A stretch of 8,584 nt of DNA from Clostridia bacterium (GCA_029256345.1 JAQSYC010000057.1:1-8584), one strand, 5' to 3'. Shown: positions 1-6,870, numbered from the stretch's first letter. Notes: a model not told the origin generated them from the sequence alone. Numbers and translations are program-made.

Positions 1-2
1 TA

Positions 3-449
3 TGGGAGAAAGATTTGGAGCTTGAGAAGCAGGTGACAATTTCAGAGAGTTCTTATAAAGAAGCCTTTAATACACTGATTAATCCCTACAAGCATACGGT
101 CAAAAAAATAGCTTTTGAGAGTGCAAAAATGAAAATATTCCCCAGTGTTTATGCTACCAAAAAGCAGCCAAGATTTATAGTTTATGTGCCTGTAAAGGCG
201 GAGCTCAGTGACAATCAGACAGCTTATTACACTTATAAATATTATGTTGGAATCGATCAAAGTAAGGTTGAAACGATACGTTTTATGAATAGGGAAGAGC
301 TGACTGAGGAAGCTTATTTAAATGAGGCAAGTGAAGCCAATAAGGGTGAAAATGAAGTAAAAGAAACAGACGAGACAGAAGAAATAGATGAAGCAAAAGA
401 AACAAAAGAAGATACACCAGTAGATTCAGAAGAACAGCAGGAAGTTTAA
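3..449 (+). CDS. 3' end of an unrecognised protein with an acidic C-terminal tail (5'-partial)
   Basis: The reading frame is open to the left edge of the window, so this is probably the C-terminal part of a longer gene. A TTG at 15 with GGGAGA upstream could in principle be a start, but it cannot be preferred over an upstream start outside the window. The visible part has a folded-looking segment of about 100 residues with alternating basic and aromatic stretches (for example TYKYYVGID), then a tail of about 45 residues dominated by Glu, Lys, Thr and Asp. The tail contains a degenerate 12-residue duplication (EVKETDETEEID followed by EAKETKEDTPVD). There is no signal peptide or membrane segment in the visible part. 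I do not recognise the family. The stop lies 26 bases before yqeG, so it is probably co-transcribed with the genes that follow. Confidence 0.7.
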   Translation, partial: WEKDLELEKQVTISESSYKEAFNTLINPYKHTVKKIAFESAKMKIFPSVYATKKQPRFIVYVPVKAELSDNQTAYYTYKYYVGIDQSKVETIRFMNREELTEEAYLNEASEANKGENEVKETDETEEIDEAKETKEDTPVDSEEQQEV

Positions 450-475
450 TAAAATAGCAGATAAAGAGGTTACTC

Positions 476-988
476 ATGATTAGCAGATTTTTTCCAACCC
501 ATTACTTAAACTCAATTTACGAAATAAAAGTAGAAGATTTAAAAAGACAAGGCATTAGGGGTATTATCTTTGATATAGATAATACCCTAGTTCCATATGA
601 TGAGGCTGAACCTAACGAGAACATCATCCATTTTTTTGAAAAGATTAGGGAAGCAGGACTTAAAATTACCCTCGTGTCCAATAACACAGAGGATAGAGTG
701 GTTAAATTCAATGAAAAGCTTAAAGTGTTTGCACTTCACAAATCTCAAAAACCTTTAACTAAAAGCTTTAAAAAGGCGCTGCAGCTCATGGGATGCAAAA
801 AAGAAGAAGCTATTATTGTAGGGGATCAGATTTTTACAGATGTTTATGGGGGTAATAAGGCTGGCATTCAGACCATACTTGTGGTACCTGTCAGTGATAA
901 GGACGAGTGGATAACTAAAATCAAAAGAGGACTAGAGAAGAAGGTGATTAAATATTATGAAAAAAAACAGCGCAGTCATAACCGGTAA
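476..988 (+). CDS. yqeG: YqeG family HAD-type phosphatase (HAD superfamily, subfamily IIIA)
   Basis: This 170-residue cytoplasmic protein shows the ordered motifs of a haloacid dehalogenase-fold phosphatase. Motif I is FDIDNTLV with the nucleophile and acid/base aspartates at 33 and 35. Motif II is SNN at 68-70, the motif III lysine is in QKP near 92, and motif IV is GDQIFTDVYGGN from 116 with acidic metal ligands 117 and 122. The length and the GDQ..TDV.GGN signature match the YqeG/PGP-phosphatase family found throughout Firmicutes. Its physiological substrate is not well established. In other Firmicutes yqeG also lies next to aroE. The ATG is preceded by GAGGT at 466-470. The last 32 bases overlap the start of aroE in another frame, which suggests translational coupling. 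Confidence 0.9.
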   Translation: MISRFFPTHYLNSIYEIKVEDLKRQGIRGIIFDIDNTLVPYDEAEPNENIIHFFEKIREAGLKITLVSNNTEDRVVKFNEKLKVFALHKSQKPLTKSFKKALQLMGCKKEEAIIVGDQIFTDVYGGNKAGIQTILVVPVSDKDEWITKIKRGLEKKVIKYYEKKQRSHNR

Positions 989-1826
989 ACATAAAGTTTA
1001 TGGGGTAATAGGAGACCCTATCGCCCATAGTTTGTCTCCGGTGATCCATAATAAGCTGGCAGAACTGATGGGTAAAGAAGCCATCTATGTGCCATTTCAT
1101 GTGACAGAGCAGGGACTAGAACATGCTATTAGAGGCGCCTATGCTCTTAATATAAAAGGTCTTAATGTGACCATGCCCCACAAGCAGGAGCTCTTTAAAT
1201 ATATTGCAAAAGTAGATGACTCCGCCCACAAAATAGGGGCCATTAATACGCTGGTTTATAGTGAAGCGGGTTATGTGGGCTACAATACGGATTATATAGG
1301 TTTAAGGGAACTCTTAAAAGAAAACGCTATTGAATGGAAAGACAAAAATGTGGCAATTATAGGTAGTGGAGGGGCAGCTTACGCAGCCTATGTATCTGTA
1401 GCAGAAGAGGCTAAGGGGATACATATTTTTAACCGCACATTAGCTCATGCCCAAGCGCTTAAAACCCATATGGCAACTTATTTTGAGACACCCACATTTC
1501 TTTATGAGCCGCATGAAAGGTGTACAGAAGCTTTAGATATTGTGATTCAGACCACAGGCATAGGCATGGGCCAATACACCGGGCAGATGCCTGACTGCAC
1601 AGAGGTTGTGTTAAAAAACGCACAGGCGGCAGTGGATATGATTTATCATCCAGCAGAAACACAGTTTCTAAAGTATGCCAAAGCCAGGGGGTGCCGTTGT
1701 GTCAACGGGTTCAGTATGCTTTTTTACCAGGGGGTAAAAGCTTTTGAATTGATGCATGATATCACGTGCGACACAGAAAGTATTTTGGCCATAAAAAGAG
1801 ATATTTTAGACAATATGGAGGTTTAA
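957..1826 (+). CDS. aroE: Shikimate dehydrogenase (NADP+), AroE
   Basis: AroE reduces 3-dehydroshikimate to shikimate with NADPH, the fourth step of chorismate synthesis, in the cytoplasm. The 289-residue length is normal for the family. The N-terminal substrate domain shows GDPIAHSLSP (shikimate-binding serines 25 and 27), NVTMPHK with catalytic Lys76, INT at 96-98, and NTD with catalytic Asp112. The Rossmann domain has GSGGAA at 136-141 and NRT at 159-161. The C-terminal part has DMIYHPAET and the substrate glutamine in FYQGVKAFEL (Gln258). The arginine often found after the glycine loop (GAGGAAR) is Tyr here, and the second basic residue of the NRTxxR cofactor-phosphate clamp is His164. 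The start is the ATG at 957, ten bases after AAGGTG and inside yqeG. The stop shares one base with the next start (TAATG). Confidence 0.95.
   Translation: MKKNSAVITGKHKVYGVIGDPIAHSLSPVIHNKLAELMGKEAIYVPFHVTEQGLEHAIRGAYALNIKGLNVTMPHKQELFKYIAKVDDSAHKIGAINTLVYSEAGYVGYNTDYIGLRELLKENAIEWKDKNVAIIGSGGAAYAAYVSVAEEAKGIHIFNRTLAHAQALKTHMATYFETPTFLYEPHERCTEALDIVIQTTGIGMGQYTGQMPDCTEVVLKNAQAAVDMIYHPAETQFLKYAKARGCRCVNGFSMLFYQGVKAFELMHDITCDTESILAIKRDILDNMEV
1817..1821 (+). promoter_or_regulatory. Ribosome binding site that sets the pseudopilin start
   Basis: GGAGG lies four bases before the ATG at 1826 and inside the last codons of aroE. It supports this ATG over an in-frame upstream start at 1766, which would put 20 hydrophilic, basic residues in front of the prepilin leader. 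Confidence 0.75.
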
Positions 1827-2260
1827 TGAACCCAAAAGGTTTTTCACTGCTAGAGCTTATGGTAGTTGTCCTATTCATTGCAATAGGCAGTTCTTTTATC
1901 AAGGTAGGAATGAATTATGTAGAAGAAGTGCGTTTTAAGGCCCTAGTCAAAGAAGTCGAAAGAGGCATTAAAAGTGCACAACATATGGCAAATTCCACTG
2001 GAAGAGAGTATAATGTTCTTTGTACAGAAAAGGCAGTGTATATCAGACCGGGGTATAAAGCGGCTATCTATAAATTTAACATGGACAAACATGTTACCAT
2101 TCCCAGAGACATTACTGGAAAGCAGATTAGTTTTTCAGGAAGAATGGCCCCTGCAAAGGGCGGAACCATAGAGCTTGTTCATACTGCCTTGTCTAAAAAG
2201 GCAAGAATCACTGTGAGGGTAGGTACAGGAAAGACCACTATTTATTTTGAAGATTTATAA
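1826..2260 (+). CDS. Type IV pilin-like / GspH-FimT-type pseudopilin with class III prepilin leader
   Basis: This 144-residue protein begins with a textbook prepilin peptidase site: MNPKG, then FSLLELMVVVLF. Cleavage would fall between Gly5 and Phe6, leaving a glutamate at mature position +5 (Glu10), followed by a hydrophobic helix to about residue 28. After an amphipathic helix (30-56) comes a beta-rich C-terminal region with the pattern ISFSGRM.....GTIEL....ARITVRVGTGKTTIYF. This resembles GspH/FimT and ComGD minor pseudopilins. Such proteins are inner components of type IV pili, type II secretion or competence pseudopili, and they need a prepilin peptidase and an assembly ATPase. Neither is in this window. 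The gene starts on the stop codon of aroE (TAATG) and lies 18 bases before aroK, so it is embedded in the aromatic operon. The exact pilus system it serves is unknown. Confidence 0.88.
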   Translation: MNPKGFSLLELMVVVLFIAIGSSFIKVGMNYVEEVRFKALVKEVERGIKSAQHMANSTGREYNVLCTEKAVYIRPGYKAAIYKFNMDKHVTIPRDITGKQISFSGRMAPAKGGTIELVHTALSKKARITVRVGTGKTTIYFEDL

Positions 2261-2278
2261 AGCAGGGGGCGTTCAAAC

Positions 2279-2797
2279 ATGAATCATAGTATTTACTTAA
2301 TAGGATTTATGGGGAGTGGTAAATCAACCATAGGGCAGGAAATAGCCCGGCTTTTAAAGTGCAGCTGGATAGATTTAGACTGTTATATAGAAGAGACTCA
2401 GCAAATGCCGATTAAAGATTTGTTTAAGCAATATGGAGAGCCGTATTTCAGAGATTTAGAATGCGCAGCACTGGAAGCCTTATCTAATAGAAAAAATAGT
2501 ATTGTCTCTACCGGAGGGGGCATTATTGTGACCCCTAAAAATGCGGTCTTCCTTAAAAGTCAAAAAACTTTTTATCTGAAATGGGAGTTTGAGACATTAT
2601 TTAACCGAATCAGTCAGGACCAGAGCAGGCCACTGGCGAGAAGCTATGAGGAAGTGATGCATCTTTATCAGTCAAGAGAGATGCTTTATGAAGCGGCCTC
2701 CTGGAAGGTGATCTTAGGTGAGGGCAAAAGTGTAGAAGCGATTGCCAAAGAAATTATAAATAGTTTGGAGGGTGTATATGAAAATAGCAGTTATTAA
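2279..2797 (+). CDS. aroK: Shikimate kinase, AroK
   Basis: This enzyme phosphorylates shikimate at the 3-hydroxyl with ATP, the fifth step towards chorismate. The 172-residue length is typical. Visible elements are the Walker A loop GFMGSGKST (9-17), IDLD with shikimate-binding Asp34, FRDLE with Arg58 and Glu61, the GGG shikimate-binding loop (79-81) and the lid segment SRPLA around Arg117. The adenine/shikimate-side motif R-E-x-L-Y-x-x-A lies at 133-140. The start ATG is preceded by a G-rich AGGGGGC sequence (2264-2270) at nine-base spacing. The 3' end overlaps aroQ by 20 bases, indicating coupled translation with the next pathway enzyme. Confidence 0.95.
   Translation: MNHSIYLIGFMGSGKSTIGQEIARLLKCSWIDLDCYIEETQQMPIKDLFKQYGEPYFRDLECAALEALSNRKNSIVSTGGGIIVTPKNAVFLKSQKTFYLKWEFETLFNRISQDQSRPLARSYEEVMHLYQSREMLYEAASWKVILGEGKSVEAIAKEIINSLEGVYENSSY
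2767..2772 (+). promoter_or_regulatory. Ribosome binding site that sets the aroQ start
   Basis: GGAGGG lies five bases before the ATG at 2778 and inside the end of aroK. It argues against the in-frame GTG at 2772, which would overlap the ribosome binding site itself. Confidence 0.8.
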
Positions 2798-3218
2798 CGG
2801 GCCAAATCTTAATTTTTTAGGAATCAGAGAACCCAATATATATGGAAATAGTTCACTGAATGATTTAGAGCAAAAGTTAATAAACTATGGGAAAGAAAAC
2901 AATGTAGAAGTCCTATGTTTTCAGTCTAACTACGAAGGGGCCATTATAGACTTTATGCAAAAGTGTTATCATGATGAAATAGATGGACTGATTATCAACC
3001 CAGGAGCCTATACCCACTATAGCTATGCCATAGCAGATGCGATAAAAAGCATCAGTAAACCAGCTGTAGAAGTACATATTTCCCATATACATGGCAGAGA
3101 AGAATTTAGAAAAAATTCTGTAACAGCCGCTTCTTGTATAGGTGTCGTAGAAGGGTTTGGATTTGACAGTTATTTTGTGGCTATGGATGCACTGCGACGA
3201 AAGCTTAAATCAAGTTAA
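2778..3218 (+). CDS. aroQ: Type II 3-dehydroquinate dehydratase, AroQ
   Basis: AroQ dehydrates 3-dehydroquinate to 3-dehydroshikimate, the third shikimate-pathway step, as a dodecameric cytoplasmic enzyme. The 146-residue length fits the type II family. The N-terminal signature GPNLNFLGIREPNIYG carries the catalytic lid residues Arg17 and Tyr22. It is followed by QSNYEG (49-54), INPGAYTH (Asn74, His80), EVHISH (His100) and REEFR (107-111). The family usually has HISN or HLSN, so the His at 103 in place of Asn is a small departure. The product feeds AroE, encoded upstream, and AroK follows AroE in the pathway, so three sequential steps are made from one transcript. The chosen start gives MKIAVINGPN, the usual family N-terminus. 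Confidence 0.96.
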   Translation: MKIAVINGPNLNFLGIREPNIYGNSSLNDLEQKLINYGKENNVEVLCFQSNYEGAIIDFMQKCYHDEIDGLIINPGAYTHYSYAIADAIKSISKPAVEVHISHIHGREEFRKNSVTAASCIGVVEGFGFDSYFVAMDALRRKLKSS

Positions 3219-3234
3219 GAAAAGAGGGAAAAAG

Positions 3235-4317
3235 ATGGAGTCTAGAATTAAAAGATTATTACTTAAAATGCAGGAACTTAAACTGGATGCGATGCTCATT
3301 GGCAGCGGTGCTAACAGGAAATATATCAGTGGATTTACAGGTTCAAGTGCAATGCTTTATATTTCAGATAAAAAACAAGTCATTATTACAGATTTCAGAT
3401 ATATGCAGCAGGTGAGTAATCAGTGTAAAGCCTTTGAAGCCATCAATCAGGGGGAACTTGGCCTCCTTAAAACGGCCATGAAACTGGCAGAAGAGGAAGG
3501 AGCTCAGGCCATTGGTTTTGAAAGTGGGCATACCTATTATACAACATTTTTAGAGTTCAAGGCCTTTGAAAAAGTAGAATTTATACCGGTTCAAAACCTA
3601 GTAGAAGATTTAAGGCAGATTAAGGATACAGAAGAAATAGAAAAACTGAGAAGGGCAGAAAGCATTGGTGATATAGCTTTTGCACAGATTATCCCGTTTA
3701 TCACCAAGGGCTATCAAAAAGGACTTACTGAAAATGATATTGCTCTGGAGCTGGAGCGGATTATGCGCACCAATGGTGCATCGGCCACTTCATTTTCTTC
3801 CATAGTAGCAGCTGGTCTTAAATCAGCTTTGCCTCATGCAGAACCAGATAATCTCACACTTAAAGAAGGGGATTTTTTGGTGATGGATTTTGGCTGTGTC
3901 TATGAAGAATATTGTTCAGACATGACACGAACAGTTGTCATTGGGGAGCCAACGGACAAACACAAGCAAATCTATGATACTGTTTTAAAGGCACAGCTGG
4001 AGGCGCTAAAAGCCATTAAGCCAGGAGTACAGGGCAAAGAAGTGGACAAAATAGCAAGAGACATCATCAAAGAAGCTGGATACGGCGAGTATTTTGGCCA
4101 TGGGTTAGGTCATTCTACAGGATTAGACATTCATGAGAATCCAAGATTTTCACCACTAGATGCTACCGTGATTCAAAAGGGAATGGTGATGACGGTTGAG
4201 CCTGGTATTTATCTTCCAGATTTTGGAGGGGTGCGTATAGAAGACCTAGTCGTTATTACAGAGAATGGTGTAGAAAATCTGACGCATTCTCCAAAAGAAC
4301 TCATTGTTATCAAGTAA
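3235..4317 (+). CDS. M24 family metallopeptidase, Xaa-Pro aminopeptidase type
   Basis: This 360-residue protein has the two-domain layout of proline peptidases: a creatinase-like N-terminal domain (about 5-125, including the GANRKYISGFTGSS motif) and a pita-bread catalytic domain (about 135-360). All five dinuclear-metal ligands are present: Asp218 in MDFG, Asp229 in SDMTRT, His293 in GHGLGHSTGLDIHE, Glu322 in VEPGIY and Glu336 in VRIEDLV. His201 (PHAEP) and His300 complete the active site. It should release an N-terminal residue preceding proline, in the cytoplasm. The start is the ATG at 3235, after GAGGG at 3224-3228 and 16 bases beyond the aroQ stop. A possible in-frame start at 3157 would lie well inside aroQ. 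The aroQ - peptidase - efp order matches B. subtilis yqhS-yqhT-efp. Aminopeptidase and dipeptidase (PepQ) roles cannot be separated with certainty. Confidence 0.93.
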   Translation: MESRIKRLLLKMQELKLDAMLIGSGANRKYISGFTGSSAMLYISDKKQVIITDFRYMQQVSNQCKAFEAINQGELGLLKTAMKLAEEEGAQAIGFESGHTYYTTFLEFKAFEKVEFIPVQNLVEDLRQIKDTEEIEKLRRAESIGDIAFAQIIPFITKGYQKGLTENDIALELERIMRTNGASATSFSSIVAAGLKSALPHAEPDNLTLKEGDFLVMDFGCVYEEYCSDMTRTVVIGEPTDKHKQIYDTVLKAQLEALKAIKPGVQGKEVDKIARDIIKEAGYGEYFGHGLGHSTGLDIHENPRFSPLDATVIQKGMVMTVEPGIYLPDFGGVRIEDLVVITENGVENLTHSPKELIVIK

Positions 4318-4330
4318 AATAAAAAAATCG

Positions 4331-4359
4331 TTGAAAAATTGAAAAATGTAGTTTACACT
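4331..4359 (+). promoter_or_regulatory. Candidate sigma-A promoter for efp
   Basis: TTGAAA (4331-4336) is separated by 17 bases from TACACT (4354-4359), a four-of-six match to the -10 consensus. Transcription would begin roughly 25 bases before the efp start. The -35 region is part of a perfect tandem TTGAAAAA duplication (4331-4338 and 4339-4346). No terminator is visible between the peptidase gene and efp, so read-through from the upstream operon is also likely. Confidence 0.5.
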
Positions 4360-4391
4360 ATATGAGATAAAGACAATTAGGAGGAAATGGA

Positions 4392-4949
4392 ATGATTTCA
4401 GCAGGTGAATTTCGAAATGGAGTTACGATTGAATATGAGGGTAACTTATTTCAAATTATTGAATTTCAACATGTAAAGCCCGGTAAAGGTGCGGCTTTTG
4501 TACGTTGTAAAATAAGAAATATTAAAACGGGGAATGTAATAGAAAAGACTTTCCGTCCAAATGAGAAAATGCCAAAGGCGCATATAGACCGTAAGGATAT
4601 GCAGTATCTTTATGCAGATGGTGATCTTTATCATTTCATGGATACAAATACTTACGATCAAATCGCATTAAATGGCTCATCTGTAGGCGATAGTCTTAAA
4701 TTTGTTAAAGAAAATGAAATGGTTAAAGTACTTTCTCATCAAGGAAATGTTTTTGATATAGAACCACCCCTTACTGTGGAACTTCAAATTACGGATACTG
4801 AACCAGGTCTTAAAGGCGATACAGCTCAAGGGGCAACTAAAGCAGCTATCGTGGAAACAGGCGCGAAAGTAATGGTTCCTTTGTTTATTGAACAAGGAGA
4901 AGTTATTCGTATTGATACACGTACGGGAGACTATACAGGCAGAGCTTAA
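4392..4949 (+). CDS. efp: Translation elongation factor P
   Basis: EF-P binds between the P and E sites of stalled ribosomes and speeds peptide bond formation at polyproline stretches. The 185-residue protein has the full three-domain length. It begins MISAGEFRNG and carries the loop HVKPGKGAAFVR, with the tip lysine (Lys32) that receives the activating modification in many bacteria. Then come EKTFRPNEK and the C-terminal OB domains with LKGDTAQGATKAAIVETGAKVMVP and the ending IDTRTGDYTGRA. The lysine at position 32 resembles the B. subtilis-type factor. The modifying enzymes are not in this window. The Shine-Dalgarno sequence AGGAGG (4379-4384) is seven bases before the ATG, which is the strongest in the window and fits an abundant translation factor. 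An intrinsic terminator follows. Confidence 0.97.
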   Translation: MISAGEFRNGVTIEYEGNLFQIIEFQHVKPGKGAAFVRCKIRNIKTGNVIEKTFRPNEKMPKAHIDRKDMQYLYADGDLYHFMDTNTYDQIALNGSSVGDSLKFVKENEMVKVLSHQGNVFDIEPPLTVELQITDTEPGLKGDTAQGATKAAIVETGAKVMVPLFIEQGEVIRIDTRTGDYTGRA

Positions 4950-4979
4950 CGAGCACAAAGCTTAATAAAGACAAAGCAT

Positions 4980-5011
4980 AGCAGTGGATTAGTTCTAATC
5001 TGCTGCTTTTT
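4980..5011 (+). terminator. Intrinsic terminator of efp
   Basis: The arms 4980-4992 and 4995-5007 form a 13-position hairpin in RNA, with two G-U wobble pairs and a tight central loop around GUUC. A run of five T residues (5007-5011) follows directly. It begins 30 bases after the efp stop. Confidence 0.85.
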
Positions 5012-5044
5012 GAATGAAAGGTTTAAAAGTTAGGAGAGATTTAT

Positions 5045-6760
5045 GTGAGCTGTTTGCGAAATGATATTTATCAAAAAGAATATAAACGCATAAGTACTTG
5101 GGCGGGACTCAATCTATTATTGTATGTGACAATTGAATGTATTAGTTCGTTAGACCTATTTGAGAGAGTGGTTTATCTAGGAGGTCATTTAGATATTTTT
5201 TTAATGAATTATATTTTACTGCTGATTATCACTTGCCCTTGTTTGCTGTTTCCTAAGATGACCTTTGTATTTAATCTATTTGCCTTTAGCCTTTTGACCC
5301 TTACCTATGGAAGCAGAATATCCATGGGGATCAGAGGAATGCCACTGACATGGGGGGATTTTTTTATAGTTGGAGAAGGCTTGTCCATAGCTGATAAATA
5401 TTTATCATTACCAATGATTACGGTGATGTTTATCTTGATTTGTATCGGACTTGCGCTGCTTACAAAGACCTATTCCCACCGTTTAGAAATCTATCATCCC
5501 AAAGCTGTTATTTGTTTTATTATACTCATAACCAGTTTAAATCTGGCTATTGTTTCACATGCTGAAAAAAGTAATCAGTTAGAAGAAAAAAGCACCGTGG
5601 ATGCCAGCGAAGAAGGGGTCGTTTATTCACTGGTTTCGTCTTATGAGGCGGGGGCAGATGCTATCATGGAAAATTATAGTAAAGAAATCATCCTATCACT
5701 CAAGCCCACTATTCAAAAGCAGTTTCCTTACCCTGTCTCTAACAAAGACCCTAATATCATTATACTGCAGTTAGAATCTTTTATAGATCCTTATAGTTTA
5801 AAAGGAGTCAGATATAGTAAAGACCCTATTCCCTATATGAGAAACTATATGGACGGAGAGTGGAGCGGACATGTGGAGGTGCCAGGGATTAATACAGCCC
5901 GTACGGAGTTTGAAGTACTCACAGGCATGCGTATAGCACATTTATTTCCCTTTGAAGTACCTTATACCAGTAAGGCTTTGGATGGCAGAGCCATTGAGTC
6001 CGTCGCCCATTTACTAAAGAAAACTAAAAATTACCATACCACAGCTATTCATAATCATGAGGCAAGTTTTTATGACCGAGACAAGGTATACAGTTATTTG
6101 GGATTTGACCATTTTATTCCAGTGGAATATATGGCGAATGTGAAGTATTCAAAGAATTGGCCCAAAGATGATGTGTTGTTGCCCTATATTACACAAACAA
6201 TGGAGAGGACACCCAATCGGGACCTTGTTTATGCGGTAGCGGTAGCGACGCATTCCAGTTATGATTATGAGTATGAGAATCCGCACAGCGATATTGTAAT
6301 CACTGGAGAAGCATCAGAAGAGGTATTAAACCAAGTGCAAGACTATATGGACCGCCTAGAAGAAACGGACAGGTTCGTAGGGGAGCTGATGGCTTATATT
6401 GAACAGTTCAAAGAACCCACTGTACTGATTGCTTACGGAGATCACATTCCTGCATTAGATGTTTTGACGTATGATAAAGCGTATGTGAAAGATCAGACCC
6501 CGTATTTTATTTTTAGTAATTATGTGCTAAGAGGCAAGGCAGAGCCAGTACTTCCCACTTATCAGCTGTACACACAGTTATTAAATACAGTTGGGATACA
6601 GGGCGGCATCATCTCATCAGCACACAATGCTTTAAAAGAAGATAAGAGTTATTTTGATATGCTAGACCTTATCAGCTATGATTTACTGATGGGGAATTAC
6701 TATATGACACAGGAAAAAAACAATTATCAGGTGACAGATTTAAAATTCGGAAGACCATAA
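5045..6760 (+). CDS. LTA synthase-like membrane phosphoglycerol transferase (sulfatase / alkaline phosphatase fold)
   Basis: This 571-residue protein matches the LtaS family layout. The N-terminal membrane part has about five hydrophobic segments (near 21-38, 47-69, 72-90, 120-140 and 153-171). A linker follows, then an extracellular catalytic domain (about 235-530). Likely Mn2+-site and catalytic residues are Glu244 in LQLESF, the nucleophile Thr284 in PGINTARTEFE, His403 in ATHSS, and Asp466/His467 in AYGDHIP. Family members transfer glycerol-phosphate from phosphatidylglycerol to build lipoteichoic acid or to decorate other glycans outside the cell. Which acceptor is used here cannot be told. 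The start is GTG at 5045 after AGGAGAG (5032-5038), because the ATG two bases earlier runs straight into TGA. It begins only 33 bases after the efp terminator, with no convincing promoter between. Confidence 0.9.
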   Translation: MSCLRNDIYQKEYKRISTWAGLNLLLYVTIECISSLDLFERVVYLGGHLDIFLMNYILLLIITCPCLLFPKMTFVFNLFAFSLLTLTYGSRISMGIRGMPLTWGDFFIVGEGLSIADKYLSLPMITVMFILICIGLALLTKTYSHRLEIYHPKAVICFIILITSLNLAIVSHAEKSNQLEEKSTVDASEEGVVYSLVSSYEAGADAIMENYSKEIILSLKPTIQKQFPYPVSNKDPNIIILQLESFIDPYSLKGVRYSKDPIPYMRNYMDGEWSGHVEVPGINTARTEFEVLTGMRIAHLFPFEVPYTSKALDGRAIESVAHLLKKTKNYHTTAIHNHEASFYDRDKVYSYLGFDHFIPVEYMANVKYSKNWPKDDVLLPYITQTMERTPNRDLVYAVAVATHSSYDYEYENPHSDIVITGEASEEVLNQVQDYMDRLEETDRFVGELMAYIEQFKEPTVLIAYGDHIPALDVLTYDKAYVKDQTPYFIFSNYVLRGKAEPVLPTYQLYTQLLNTVGIQGGIISSAHNALKEDKSYFDMLDLISYDLLMGNYYMTQEKNNYQVTDLKFGRP

Positions 6761-6810
6761 AGGGACCAACAGTAAGTGTCCTGATACTTTATAAATAAAT
6801 AGATAATAAA

Positions 6811-6869
6811 TCCCATTAAATAGAAAAACCAAGAAAGCAGGTGAAACCTATCTAGTGGGATATTTTTTT
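6811..6869 (+). terminator. Candidate intrinsic terminator after the LTA synthase-like gene
   Basis: The arms TCCCATTA (6811-6818) and TAGTGGGA (6853-6860) pair over eight positions with one U-G wobble. They are followed by TATTTTTTT (6861-6869). The 34-base loop contains its own small hairpin, AGGT-GAA-ACCT (6839-6849). The structure starts 50 bases after the stop codon. The long loop makes it less typical than the efp terminator, but the GC-rich outer stem and the T-tract support the call. Confidence 0.6.
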
Positions 6870-6870
6870 A

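Noticed and set aside
15..449. A complete gene starting at the TTG at 15
   Set aside because: The same frame is open to base 3 at the window edge, so the true start is probably outside. The GGGAGA before the TTG is only weak support for a local start.
1766..1825. Upstream in-frame start for the pseudopilin
   Set aside because: It lies inside aroE and would place 20 basic residues before a perfect prepilin leader. The ATG at 1826 has its own GGAGG.
1974..2171. A 65-codon frame inside the pseudopilin gene
   Set aside because: It is an out-of-frame shadow of the pseudopilin coding sequence, with no ribosome binding site or recognisable product.
2772..2777. GTG start for aroQ two codons earlier
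   Set aside because: It overlaps the GGAGGG ribosome binding site, and the ATG at 2778 gives the usual family N-terminus.
3157..3234. Upstream in-frame start for the M24 peptidase
   Set aside because: It would overlap aroQ by about 60 bases, and the extra residues do not resemble the family. GAGGG precedes the ATG at 3235.
6811..6869. A riboswitch in the AAGAAAGCAGGTGAAACCT stretch
   Set aside because: Some bases recall riboswitch loops, but no known core (GEMM, preQ1, THF, fluoride) fits. The position right after a stop codon with a following T-run fits a terminator better.
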